In this document: piece by piece, positions 23,801 through 33,652 of the stretch | Layout: each line of letters starts with the position of its first letter | Position numbering within the stretch: the stretch's first letter is position 1 | Assembly: GCF_001625215.2 (NCBI RefSeq) | Contig: NC_030381.2 | Location: 45,692,689-45,756,688 of the forward strand | Source: Daucus carota subsp. sativus | Taxonomy: Eukaryota; Streptophyta; Magnoliopsida; Apiales; Apiaceae | Length of the DNA stretch: 64,000 bases | Reading direction: 5' to 3' | Made by a program: the position numbers and the translations under genes | The notes under the pieces: generated by a model | Told to the model about the DNA's origin: nothing | Databases searched by the model: none | What the model saw: only the letters and a program-made list of their open reading frames with translations

Positions 23801-25227
23801 GCATGGAATACTACATTACAGTTCTCATCACAGCATAACTTGTTGACTGATAGCAAGTTATGTTTAAATGATGGAACACATAAAACCTTTTTTAGCTCCA
23901 TGTTATTATTCAGCTTCACATTTCCACTGTGTGTTATCAGAGATGTTTCCCCCGTAGGTAAATTAATTTTAGGTGTGTTTTGACTCTCACCTACATCTCT
24001 TAAAATTTCATACATCCCTGTCATATGATCAGAGGCTCCTGAATCTATAATCCACTCCTTATTTTTTATTGAATCAACAAAATGACAGGAGACCATACCT
24101 GCATACAGACCATCAATTTCCTCATCTGTATCCCCTCCTCTTGAAGTGGTTGGGAGCAGTTTCAGCAGCTGCTCCAGTTGTTGAGAAGTGATGGTTGTAC
24201 CAGTACTGGTTACAGATCTGTTATCATGGTGGATTTGGCCTTGAACATTGGCTGCAATCCTTTGTCCATTGTTTTGCCTGCCTTTGTTCCACCTTTGTTG
24301 GTTGTTGTTACCAGTCCCCCTTCCCTTCTGTCTTTGAGGAGGCTCACTTGTTGGTTTAGCTTTAGCATGCCATGCTGGGTATCCCACCACAGTCCAGCAT
24401 TTCTCAGTGTTGTGACCTGCCTTGCCACAAGCACCACATTGGACAGACAAGGCTGTTTGGACATTTGTTGGTGCTCTTGACTTGCTGTACATTGCAAGTC
24501 CATCTGACTCTTCTTTAGACTGCCCAAGAACCTCCCTCTGTGCTTCTTCTTGTTCTAAATAGCTACAAGCCACTTCAACAGACGGCAGAGTACTCATCAT
24601 GAGTATTTGGCTTCTCTGAGCTCCATATATTTCATCCAAACCATTAAGGAACTGAAAAAGCTTCTGCTCCTCTCTTTGTTGATTTAAGACTGTAATAAGC
24701 CTTGTGATGTCTGTGGTAACAGCTGTGACATCTGGGAGTGTGACTAAAGACTCCAGTTCCTCCCATAATGCCCTCATTTGAGTGTAGAACTCACTAACAG
24801 GTCTACCACTTTGCTTTGTTTCATACAGCTCCTTGTTAAGCTTGTATTTTCTGGAACCATTTGTAAGGGCAAATCTTTGTTCAAGATGGTTCCAGATGTG
24901 GTAGGCACTGTTTACAAACATGATTGATTTTTTAATGGACTCAGAAACAGACCCTAATATCCATGATATGATCATGTTGTTACAAGTGTCCCAAGCTTCA
25001 CTCTTAACTACATCTGTTACATCCTTAGTTAAAGTACCCTTTACAAACCCCAGTTTCCTCTTAGATGAGAGAGCAATCTCCATTGACCTCTTCCAAGATC
25101 TGTAATTCGAAGATCCTTGGAGTTTTTCGATGGTCATGAAGTTATTCCCATCAGAGGGATGAAGATAAAGAGGGCTCAATACATCTATTGTTGTTGCCTG
25201 GGAACCTGACCCACCTACAGCTGCCAT
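20800..25227 (-). CDS. Ty1/copia Gag-Pol polyprotein, intact, 1475 aa
   Basis: One open frame with the copia domain order. The Gag region occupies about 30-250 (copia-type LQGSSNYRSWKRSME), followed by a CCHC zinc knuckle CGACGKAGHNTEKC at about 264-277. Aspartic protease DSGASDH is near 396-401. The pre-integrase motif is HQRLGHAPMRKL at about 560. The integrase core has D617 (HIDTWG), D680 (RSDN) and E716 (NGRVERK). Reverse transcriptase runs about 970-1220 with YVDD at 1158-1161. RNase H has CDSDWAG at 1321-1327, AEAEYRSLA and DNKAALA. No stop or frameshift interrupts it, and the three integrase and YVDD catalytic residues are present. Length and order are normal for plant copia elements. 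I do not assign a lineage. Confidence 0.97.
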   Translation of the reverse strand: MAAVGGSGSQATTIDVLSPLYLHPSDGNNFMTIEKLQGSSNYRSWKRSMEIALSSKRKLGFVKGTLTKDVTDVVKSEAWDTCNNMIISWILGSVSESIKKSIMFVNSAYHIWNHLEQRFALTNGSRKYKLNKELYETKQSGRPVSEFYTQMRALWEELESLVTLPDVTAVTTDITRLITVLNQQREEQKLFQFLNGLDEIYGAQRSQILMMSTLPSVEVACSYLEQEEAQREVLGQSKEESDGLAMYSKSRAPTNVQTALSVQCGACGKAGHNTEKCWTVVGYPAWHAKAKPTSEPPQRQKGRGTGNNNQQRWNKGRQNNGQRIAANVQGQIHHDNRSVTSTGTTITSQQLEQLLKLLPTTSRGGDTDEEIDGLYAGMVSCHFVDSIKNKEWIIDSGASDHMTGMYEILRDVGESQNTPKINLPTGETSLITHSGNVKLNNNMELKKVLCVPSFKHNLLSVNKLCCDENCNVVFHADYCIIQDKNSNEVKGIGRGENGLYYLINEPIQKTLREIKAQTLSNNYESKKNLSGKVAMSVNTGEKIPMVIKDVPKVSKETLWHQRLGHAPMRKLRMIKKIGVKEDSQDVCLACPLAKFTKLPFSKSESRAGDLFELVHIDTWGPYKVKYRGKFRYFLTFVDDYSRVTWVHLLKLKSDALNAIQSFVKMAGNRFDKQVKVIRSDNALEFDDYKCRAFFGALGILHQTSCVDRPQQNGRVERKHRNILEMARALRFQAGLPLQFWGDCILAATHIINRLPSMVIKGKTPYELMYKKQPEYGHLKAFGCLAFAYNPSRSKDKFQPRGVPCVFTGYSSSQKGYRMHNLLTGVTFVTRDVKFYETIYPYQVFKTTSEGESGIIHQGEGSNRNTWMECEDTNPTNNNDVEVNTTEEEGEQEQNPPEQPPVRRSTREHKKPSWHNDYQMSSNYVRKSTETEVSPQFSCFMNSVSRMPDPKNFKEAAQHSHWLQAMNEELEALESNHTWEITDLPAGKVAIGCKWLYTTKYDPQRESLRYKSRLVILGNRQKYGIDYDQTFAPVAKLTTVRSLLAVASSQGWYTHQMDVKNAFLHGELQDVVYMKFPPGYEGAGFRFRTAGQGEYMDNSKLQTKVCRLLKTLYGLKQSPRLWFDKLSAALKKDGFTQSKADSTLFTKQFNGKFIAVLAYVDDLLLTGNNMGIINDTKKFLSSQFKMKDLGELRYFLGIEFDRSDQGIFMSQKKYVNDILEEYKMANCKPLKLPMDTHVKLTTTAGDLLPNPDIYQKLIGKLIYLTITRPDIAFTVHVLSQFMHSPTSVHFQAAKRVLRYLAGSRNQGILLASGPAAELKAYCDSDWAGCPNTRRSTSGFCILLGKSPIAWKSKKQSVVARSTAEAEYRSLAMTVCEVLWVKQLLKDLGLSHLGSTTIFCDNKAALAIAANPVHHEKTKHVEIDCNFIREKAVADEITPTYISTKEQLADVFTKVLTVGQHHILLDKLGVCVPTHTA

Positions 25228-25326
25228 CTCACTTCTCAGGAGCTATAGATACAGCTTTAAGAAGTGAAAAAAAACGCACACAAAGTAAGGCTAATACTAA
25301 TTATAGAGACACCAGGTGGTAACCTC

Positions 25327-25338
25327 GCTCTGATACCA
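25327..25338 (-). other. Primer-binding site (initiator tRNA-Met)
   Basis: TGGTATCAGAGC on the minus strand directly adjoins the 5' LTR. It is the standard plant copia primer-binding site complementary to the 3' end of initiator tRNA-Met. Confidence 0.92.
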
Positions 25339-25697
25339 TGAAGACTTTTGTAAATCTAACATTCTAAGAGATGAGTGAAGTTACTCTCCTTGTTCATTTC
25401 ATTTCATTGTGAATCATAATAGACCTTAACGTCTCTTTTGTAGAGCTGAATACAGATATGGACCACTTACTGATATGGACCACATGTCCTTTTCGACTAG
25501 TACTAGGTGGAGACAAAATATGCTAACTAACCTCCTAGCAGAGACAGCAGTGACAGCTGCTACTGTCCCCTGAATCCCTCTGGGATCAGGTGCACTATTT
25601 TAACATAATACAAATACTTAAATAATTAAACTTCTAACTGGACTGGATCCTGAATCAGCTTCTAACTTGGGCCACATTCTCATTGGGCTCTTCAACA
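25339..25697 (-). repeat. Copia 5' LTR
   Basis: 359-bp LTR matching the downstream copy along its whole length. The promoter and transcription start should lie here, but I cannot place them. Confidence 0.95.
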
Positions 25698-26456
25698 TAA
25701 ATTGTTCAGGTTGCGGATGAGGAAGATAGACCTGTGATTAACCATTAGATGATTAGATCCCGATGAGAATCTGGAGTAGAAATGAACGAATCATGCACAC
25801 TATTGACTATACCTTATCCAGTCTTAGCAAGAACTATCTGTCATGGATCATCATAATAACCTGCATGAAGCCTTATCATGACTCCCAAAGTTGATGCACC
25901 AGAGACGAATTCCTTGTCAGAATCTGAAATACAATATAACTCATTGCTATAGCCATACAATACTTTGTTTATCAAACATGTAAATCACTCCAACCATACA
26001 TGTTAACAATAAGTATGATATTGCTTTGCTAAGAATCCAGTGTTTCATGGTCTTACTAAGCATATAGATACCAAGTATGACTACATAAGAGAGTGTGCGG
26101 AAAATTAAAGAAGTTGAGCTGACATATGTCAAGACTAATGACCAAGTACTGGACTTTGAAGTGCAAAAAACTAGAAGATGAAGTTTTTGAAATTAACATT
26201 TTAGGTTTATATTTTAGGTCTAATTAGATTTTCCAGCAAGCTTCCGAGCAAATACTCCCCGAACAAACTCCATATAGCAATCCTTTTTCCACCTGGAGGC
26301 CTTGAATTTCATTAACATGAAAAACGAGTTTATGAAACATAATCCGGGCTATATAAACTATGGGGCACAACATGCGAAATGCATAACTTGCAAGAATAAT
26401 TCCTTAATTTGTTTCCAGGAACAGCGGAAAATGCTAGGAAGCTCTCCTTATGTTCT
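25698..26456. repeat. Duplicated segment, copy 2, right of the copia insertion
   Basis: Continues the homology with 17975-18269: TAAATTGTTCAGGTTGCGG at the left, then CACCTGGAGGCCTTGAA and TATGGGGCACAACATG near 26290-26370. It includes a third, shorter copy of the dioxygenase upstream region and start (MLGSSPYVL at 26430). About 430 bp near 25847-26276 has no counterpart in copy 1. Confidence 0.75.
25905..26155 (+). pseudogene. Decayed copia RNase H fragment
   Basis: Pieces of a copia RNase H C-terminus read on the plus strand in shifting frames: SESEIQYNSL, then NPVFHGLTKHIDTKYDYI, an in-frame stop, then VELTYVKTNDQ. These match the copia order of SxESEY, DNKxAIxLAKNPVFHGRTKHI and VxxxDQ. 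It is frameshifted and has stops, and it is unrelated to the intact element next to it (which has NPVHHEKTKHVE). Confidence 0.65.
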
Positions 26457-26549
26457 TATATTAATATATTCTTATATTCTTCTAAAGAGTAATGCTGCCT
26501 CTGGCATTTTTTTAAAGCTTGACATTCTTATATTCTTATAAGAATATAC

Positions 26550-26673
26550 ATGACCATTGTCTTAAAAAATCCTTCATTTTTCTAAAGCTTGACATTCTAA
26601 TATTCTTATATTCTTATATTCTCATATCAATTCTGTAAAACAATTACAGAGGAACTTTTAAGACAATGGTCAT
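26550..26673. repeat. Short hairpin-forming inverted repeat
   Basis: The arms at 26550-26567 and 26656-26673 are 18-bp perfect reverse complements (ATGACCATTGTCTTAAAA). They are separated by 88 bp containing repeated TATTCTTATATTC blocks. Confidence 0.65.
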
Positions 26674-28180
26674 TGTACAGGGACAGATGGTGTGATCTTC
26701 TTCTTTCTTGCTCCTCTCATTTCGAAATGTCTACCTCTTTCACTCAGATCCTTGCTACTGCTGACCTGCTGAATTTGTACTGTTTATACTTATAATGGAC
26801 TTTCACATGGAGAGGCCTAGCAAAGTGTCAAGAGGTCCCATGCAGCCATGCAAACATAACTCATAAGTAAAAAGCCGATGCGAATGTGACCTGAAAAAGT
26901 ATGCTTTAAGTTGGTGCTGGTGAAATAGTACGACACTGTGGCCATGTTTGTTTCACGGGTGCTCGACTTTATTTCAAGTTTCTAGTTTGCCTTCTAGTCT
27001 TATGATCCGGATAGGCTCATCTACTACGAATAAGGCCATACGACGGCCTAGAATCTCATTTTTGATTTTTTATATAATAATTTTGTGATCATTTTTGTGC
27101 ATCGCAGTTGAAGCCTGAAGGATTTTTGTATAATATGTGACATTAGTAGAACAGTTAGATGCACAACTTATACTTGTCATGAACTTGAAATTCAAGCCAT
27201 CATGGCTGCCCATATTTTCACTTTCAATAATTTATATGATAATTTTGGTGAAAATTCATTTGAGACTTCTCTGTGATATGCGGTCTTAAGTGGAACAAGT
27301 GTATCAGAGACAGAGAGAAGGCCTTAACTGGACTTGATAAAGGGAAAACTTTATAAATTACTTTTATCGTTGAAATGTATATGTCAGGTTCATGCATTAG
27401 CTTCTGGTTGTAAGGAATGGATGTACTAAATCCCCTCTGGAAGATAAGATGGATAACTTTTGTATGATAAAGACAAGTACACTACATCCATGGGAAAGTG
27501 ATCCAAGACCTCCCCATATCAATTATGAAGCAGAAGAGGTTCAGTTGTCGACCTTTATTTTTGCTGTGATCTGTCATTTTCAGTAACTGATCACTCGGAT
27601 ACATTCAGATAATTCAGTTTGTCGAGCACTTAATTGATAGAGTACCCTACTGATAAAATTGTAAGAAGAAGGGAAGAGAGGTGGATGAGAAACATGAATT
27701 CAGATAATACATTACTCGTAAAATAAGCTACAATGACACAGATACTTCAAGATTAATCAAAAGAAAACAAGCAAACCGCATTTTCAGATGACAAGAGTGA
27801 TCATATGCTCGTTTTATTGGTCTACTTAAATTTAGGTGCAGAAAAACGTAAAATTGAACTCACAGCTATATAGAGTAATTATTTGGAAACTTACTATGAC
27901 GAATTTACTGCTACGAGGCAAAAAATTTTTGGCAAAAGGCTTTATGTTCACACATTTACACAAATATTGCAAACCATCCCCAAGTCCATACCAGATACTG
28001 CTTAAACTCCTTGCTCTGACTTTCTAGTCAATAAAAATCCCACCTATTTCAAATAACCTGGAAACTTTCTTAGGCCTGACTTGTGAGGAAGGGTTTCGAA
28101 TTGCATTATATAATTATGATATTCATTCGGGGTTTCTAATGCATACTGATATGCCTCGAATTAATTTTCTGGATACTAGT
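26674..28180. other. Intergenic region without recognisable content
   Basis: I see no gene, RNA gene or bounded repeat in this stretch. The last 200 bp are the presumed promoter of the receptor kinase, with a TATATAA-like motif near 28105. Confidence 0.4.
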
Positions 28181-28233
28181 ATATGCATGTGAGTCTGTCC
28201 AACATCGATGATCGGATGCAAGGAAATGATAAC

Positions 28234-31200
28234 ATGGTACAGAATCTCATAATGTCAAGCACAACAATTACCTTGATCTTTTTGCTTCTCAATATTTCCT
28301 GGTTTCCAGTCAGTTCTTCTTTGAACCAAGAAGGACTTTCTCTACTGTCTTGGTTTTCCACTTTTAACACTTCACCTTCTGCAAGTTTCTTCTCTTCATG
28401 GGATTCAACAAGTCAAAATCCATGTAAATGGGATTTCATCTTATGTTCTAGCAGTGGCCTTGTTTCAGAAATCGAAATTACTTCTGTTAATCTTTCCACC
28501 AACTTCCCCACTCAATTCTTATCGTTCAAGTTTCTTACCAGCCTTGTCCTTTCAAATGGAAACCTCACTGGAGAAATACCCTCATCCATCGGAAAGTTGT
28601 CTTCCCTGATGTTCCTGGACCTCAGTTTTAATGCTCTAACCGGTAGAATACCACCTGAAATTGGAAGCTTGAAGGAGCTGCAACATCTGATATTGAATTC
28701 AAATTCCCTTATAGGTGAAATACCTAAAAATATTGGGAACTGCTCAGAGCTTCGACAACTGGAATTGTTTGATAATCAGCTTTCTGGGGAAATCCCTAAA
28801 TCAGTAGCTCAATTGTCCTATTTGGAAATTTTTCGAGCTGGTGGAAACTCAGGAATAAATGGAGAGATCCCTCTGGAGATTTCAAACTGCAGACAGTTAA
28901 CGTTCCTCGGGCTTGCTGATACTGGAATCTCTGGAGAGATTCCTTACACTTTGGGAGAACTAAAGAATCTCAGGACTATATCACTTTATACAGCAAATCT
29001 CACTGGCAAGATCCCACCAGAAATTGCTAATTGCTCTGCTCTGGAAAATTTGTTTCTTTATCAAAACCAGATTTCAGGGGAAATTCCAACTGAGCTAGGA
29101 TTACTCAAAAATCTCAGAAGGGTATTATTGTGGAAGAACAATTTAAGTGGACCCATTCCAGCAACTCTTGGAAACTGCTCAGAACTAACAGTAATTGATT
29201 TCTCCATTAATTCTCTAACTGGCGAGCTTCCTCAGTTCCATGCAAGTTTATATGCACTGGAGGAGCTTCTTTTGTCCGAGAACCAAATTTCTGGCCACAT
29301 TCCACCTGCTTTTGGCAACTTCTCTGGATTGAAGCATATAGAGTTGGATAACAATAACATTTCGGGCGAGATTCCACCTGAAATTGGTAATTTAAAGGAT
29401 ATTATTACGTTCTTTGCCTGGAAGAATCAGCTCAATGGAATCATACCTACCGAGTTGGGAAATTGTGTAAAACTTCAAGCATTGGATCTTTCGCACAATT
29501 TCCTGACCGGGTCCATTCCAAAATCTCTCTTCAATATCAATAACTTAACGAAATTGTTGTTGATATCCAACAAGCTTTCTGGCAGGCTTCCAGCTGATAT
29601 TGGCAACTGCACCAGCTTGGCCCGTTTGCGTCTGGGATCAAACATGTTAGATGGTCAAATTCCCACTGAAATTGGGCTTTTGCAGAATTTACGTTATCTT
29701 GAATTGTCACAAAATCAGTTTACAGGATATATTCCGCCACAAATTGGTAACTGCTTGCAGCTAGAAATGGTTGATTTACATGAGAATAAGCTAGAAGGTG
29801 AGATTCCTGATTCCCTGGGCTCTCTTGCAATGCTTAATGTTTTAGATCTTTCGATGAACAGATTATCAGGCAGAACTCCAAATAATCTGGGAAAGCTCGC
29901 CTCGTTGAACAAACTTGTATTAAGTGGAAACCGCATTACTGGTGTGATTCCCAAGTCACTTGGACTCTGCAAGGATTTGCAGCTGTTGGATATGAGCTGC
30001 AATAGGCTGACTGGCTCAATACCTGATGAGATTGGTCACTTGCAAGCCTTAGATATCTTGTGTAATCTGAGTTGGAATTCTCTAACAGGACAAGTCCCTG
30101 ACAGCTTCTCAAATTTATCCAAGCTTGCAAACTTGGATCTCTCTCACAACATGTTAACAGGAAGCTTGAGAGCACTAGGGAACCTCGACACTCTTGTATC
30201 TCTGAATGTTTCATTCAACGATTTCTCAGGCTCCATTCCTGACACCAAGTTCTTCCAGGGTCTTCCTGACACTGTTTTCCTCAACAACCAAAGGCTCTGC
30301 ACCAACAGAAACAGTTGTTTTACAAGCGAAAGACACCACACAAGAAATTCTACAAAAATTCAGATCCTCATTATTTTACTTGGTGTACTTATCGCGATGA
30401 CCATCTTCACTACTGTAGTAATTTTATTCATTAGAGCTCATGGAGCCAAGATGATTGATAAAGAAAGTGGGATAGAGTGGAATCTTACCCCATACCAAAA
30501 GCTAAGCTTCAGTCTGAATGATATCATAGGAAAGCTCTCAGAGTCTAATATTGTGGGAAAGGGGGGTTCAGGAATAGTTTATCGAGTTGATACTCCAATG
30601 CAACAGTCTATTGCAGTAAAAAAATTAAGGCCAGAAAAGAACGGTGAACATAGCCAGAGAGACTTGTTTTCTGCAGAAGTTACAACACTGGGATCAATTA
30701 GGCATAAGAATATAGTAAGGCTTCTGGGAAGTTGCAGCAATGGAAAAACTAATTTGTTATTATTCGATTACATAAGTAATGGAAGTTTGGCCGGGTTACT
30801 CCATGAGAGCAGAATACACTTAGACTGGGATGCAAGGTATCAAATCATACTAGGAGCTGCTTCAGGTTTAGCTTACCTTCACCATGATTGTTTTCCGCCT
30901 ATTATCCATCGTGATATCAAGACCAATAACATCTTGGTAGGACCACAGTTTGAAGCTTTTCTTGCTGATTTTGGACTAGCAAAGCTTGTATCTTCTACAG
31001 ACTGCTCATTAGCTTCCAATGCCATTGCAGGCTCATATGGGTACATAGCTCCAGGTAAGTACTTTTTACATAACTAACTTTTTGTATATGTTAAATATTC
31101 ATATGCAATCAGGATCCTTCATAGATTTATCTTATAGTTCACTAGTTGTTTTGTCATTGTCTAGAACAAAATCATAAGTGGTGACCTATAATATTATGTA

Positions 31201-31574
31201 TGCACTGAAGTTTCCCTAAAATTGCAGAATATGGGTACAGTATGAGAATTTCAGAAAAGAGTGATGTCTACAGTTATGGAGTTGTGCTACTAGAAGTCCT
31301 AACAGGGATGGAACCTATGGATCGACGGATTCCAGAAGGTGGCCACATTGTTAGTTGGGTAAACCAAGAGCTGAGACTGAAGCAGAGGGAATTCAACTCA
31401 ATTCTTGATCAAGAATTACTTTTGCAGTCTGGCACACAGATCCAGGAGATGCTTCAAGTACTTGGAGTGGCACTTTTATGTGTTAATCCATGCCCGGAAG
31501 AACGACCCACAATGAAAGATGTTACAATAATGCTCAAAGAACTGAGGGAAGAAACTGGTGATTATGTTAAATAA
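28234..31574 (+). CDS. LRR receptor-like kinase, subfamily XI (RGF-receptor-like)
   Basis: A plasma-membrane peptide receptor kinase. Two exons, 28234-31054 and 31228-31574, join inside APEY, the usual intron site in this subfamily, giving 1055 residues. An upstream in-frame ATG at 28183 would add 17 residues; I prefer 28234 because it places the hydrophobic signal peptide (ITLIFLLLNISWF) close to the N-terminus. Then follow a CKWDFI cap motif, about 24 LRRs of the LxGxIPxxLGN type, and a membrane span at about 709-733. The kinase has a glycine-rich GKGGSG, K796 in IAVKK, HRD at 892-894 and DFG at 912-914, so it is an active RD kinase by motif. The LRR region contains FRAGG (201-204), matching the RxGG motif that RGF receptors use to bind root meristem growth factor peptides. 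RGI-type function is an inference; related subfamily XI receptors share parts of this pattern. Confidence 0.9.
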
Positions 31575-31880
31575 AATGTACATAGTGAAGGATCAGCATC
31601 AACACACTGTTCTAAGTTATCTAGATCATGTCAAACTCTAATGAGATCACTTCTCATTAATAATAAGCAATCAAACCCAACAATCAAATTTCACAACAAA
31701 CAATCCACCCTTGCAAATAAACAAATACAAAAAAAATCATCAATTTTCCAATACTAAATACACTTCATCTACATATTCAAGCCTAGCTATCTCTAAGTAT
31801 ACACTCATATTACACTCATTTAAAAGCAAGCACATTCAGTAAACATGCATCATCTACTCTCAAGTATGCATAGCTCATCT
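31575..31880. other. Convergent intergenic spacer
   Basis: A 306-bp AT-rich gap between two convergent stop codons (receptor kinase on plus, MGSCIS protein on minus). Both 3' UTRs must lie or overlap here. No other feature is seen. Confidence 0.6.
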
Positions 31881-32768
31881 TCAAAGAAAAATAAAACAAT
31901 CCAAAGCAATGTGAGGATTATTTATATCCTCATGATCAGCAGGCAGCTCTTCTCCAACCTGATGAGAACTGTACTCTTCATTCATTCGATTTACGCCAAC
32001 ATATTTACTCGATACATTTTTTGGACTACTTGTAATTCGGGAAATACTTTCCTTCCCACCTGCATTATAATTAAAGCGCAAATTTTCCTTTAAATCACAG
32101 GGCTGTCGCTTGTATATAGGCGTTTGATTGAGCAAAGTGGCCTTGTAGTTGTAATTTTCACCATTAAATCTTCGTGTTGGGGACGGGGATCTAATAATTC
32201 TACTTGGCGTACTCCCTCTCTCAGGCGGCTCTTTTCTGAAACTCTTCTGTCGTGTAAGATTTGGAGAATTTGCGCGTGACCTCTTCTTTGCCTTGTTGCT
32301 TGATTGCCTTGGAGTTGCCACAATTGGTTTACCTTGTATCGTAAAATTATTCCTCAATTTTGTTTTGTTAGGCTTTGGATTTTGATCAAAAAGCCTATCA
32401 GTCTTGCCTTTAATCACTTGTGGATTTTCCTTGACGCATGACCTTAAGTAGTCATTCGAAAAAATCGGCCTCTCCTTAGGACAAATAATTGAAGAAGAAA
32501 AAGACGATGATGACGACAATGATGCATTGCTGCTGCTAGTACTATTAGTACTAGTGGCACAATAAAACGAGGAAAACGACGAAGCTGAAGTGGAAGACGT
32601 TGGAGACAATGGAGAATGATAAGGAGGTTTCGGAGTCTCGGGGAGAGGCGGGGGAGTACAAAGAGAACAGGGAGCTTGTGAGATGACAAGCTTATCTTGA
32701 ACAATACTTTCGGTTTGTTGTTGATGGGATTTTTTGTTGGAATTGAATTTGCTAATGCATGAGCCCAT
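31881..32768 (-). CDS. N-myristoylation-motif, Ser/Pro-rich protein of unknown function
   Basis: A single-exon frame of 295 residues beginning MGSCISKF: Gly2 followed by Cys4 and Ser6 is a good signal for N-myristoylation and palmitoylation, which would tether it to a membrane. The rest is low complexity: a proline-rich patch (TPPPLPETPKPPYHSP), a serine run of about 50 residues, then a basic middle with SPNLTRQKSFRK and RSPSPTRR, resembling phosphorylation sites. The C-terminus ends ALDCFIFL. The same layout (MGSC start, basic RSPSP centre, DCFIFL end) occurs in plant proteins often labelled serine/arginine repetitive matrix-like, which is a composition label and not a function. A TATA-like CTTTATAC lies about 110 bp upstream. 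Confidence 0.8.
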   Translation of the reverse strand: MGSCISKFNSNKKSHQQQTESIVQDKLVISQAPCSLCTPPPLPETPKPPYHSPLSPTSSTSASSFSSFYCATSTNSTSSSNASLSSSSSFSSSIICPKERPIFSNDYLRSCVKENPQVIKGKTDRLFDQNPKPNKTKLRNNFTIQGKPIVATPRQSSNKAKKRSRANSPNLTRQKSFRKEPPERGSTPSRIIRSPSPTRRFNGENYNYKATLLNQTPIYKRQPCDLKENLRFNYNAGGKESISRITSSPKNVSSKYVGVNRMNEEYSSHQVGEELPADHEDINNPHIALDCFIFL

Positions 32769-32875
32769 GTCTGTTTATGAAGAAAAGATAAAGAAACGAG
32801 AGGTTTTTGAGTTTTAGCTAATGATCCATAGGCATTTCTTGCAAGTGAATGATGGAAACTAGTTGTTGGTTTGTG

Positions 32876-32883
32876 TATAAAGG
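32876..32883 (-). promoter_or_regulatory. Candidate TATA box for the MGSCIS gene
   Basis: The minus strand reads CTTTATACAC about 110 bp before the start codon at 32768. Motif and position only. Confidence 0.35.
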
Positions 32884-33652
32884 CAGAAAGGGAAAGGTGT
32901 GGTCAGTGGTCTGGTGGCTTTTGCTTTTGTTCATACTCTTTTTTTCGGATATTTGAATTTAGTTGCCGGGGGAGTGTATGTCCGTTATGTAACGGTTGAT
33001 TACATGAAGAAAATTTTATGGATTTCTCAGAGGGAAAAAATCTCTTGAGTGATGATTGCCTTTAGTTTTTCTCCCCACACCATAATTTGGTGGGCTTGCT
33101 AAAAGGTTTCATTTCTAACGGATATATCGTAGGTTTGATAAATACCGTATTTTTACATTTAGTGGCTTTATAAAGAGTTAAATATTATCGATGTATAATC
33201 AGTTACCTTCTTAATTTGAATTTTGATTACTTTTATTAAGTTCCAAATATTCAAAGTAGTCATTAATGATGACTCTATTGTGCCTTTGATGGCTCTATTG
33301 TGCCTTTGATGGCTTTTTGTTCCGGTTATGGATGCCACTTTTATGGCTAATTGACCAATTTGATGATCATTAGATTTAATATATTTAATTATTGTTCAAA
33401 CCTTTGTTTTTATTCCTCACTAAAATTTTAATTTTATGTGTCTAACCAAAGGATTTTCCTTTGGTTAGAAATTAACTTATATTTCTATATTATTTTATTG
33501 TCTATCTATTTTTGATATATATATTTTTTTGTTTTGTTTTGTTTTATTAGATTTTCTATTTTTACTTTAATTAAATTTATATGTGTGTAATTGTTGTATG
33601 TTGATTTATGTTTTGGTTGTTTTGTCTTTTCAGGATACTCTGGTGCCACGGG

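Larger units (their letters stand above)
20434..25697 (-). mobile_element. Full-length Ty1/copia retrotransposon with identical LTRs
   Basis: A 5264-bp element on the minus strand. The LTRs, 20434-20792 and 25339-25697, are 359 bp each, and I find no difference between them reading side by side. They run TGAAGACTTT ... CTTCAACA and are flanked by the 5-bp duplication TAAAT (20429-20433 and 25698-25702). The primer-binding site TGGTATCAGAGC, complementary to the initiator tRNA-Met 3' end, lies directly inside the 5' LTR. The polypurine tract GAGGGGGAG touches the 3' LTR. One uninterrupted polyprotein frame fills the interior. Everything needed for autonomous mobility appears to be present, so it looks like a recent insertion. 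Confidence 0.97.

Noticed and set aside
25947..26132. 61-aa minus-strand hydrophobic frame
   Set aside because: It lies opposite a decayed copia RNase H fragment readable on the plus strand.
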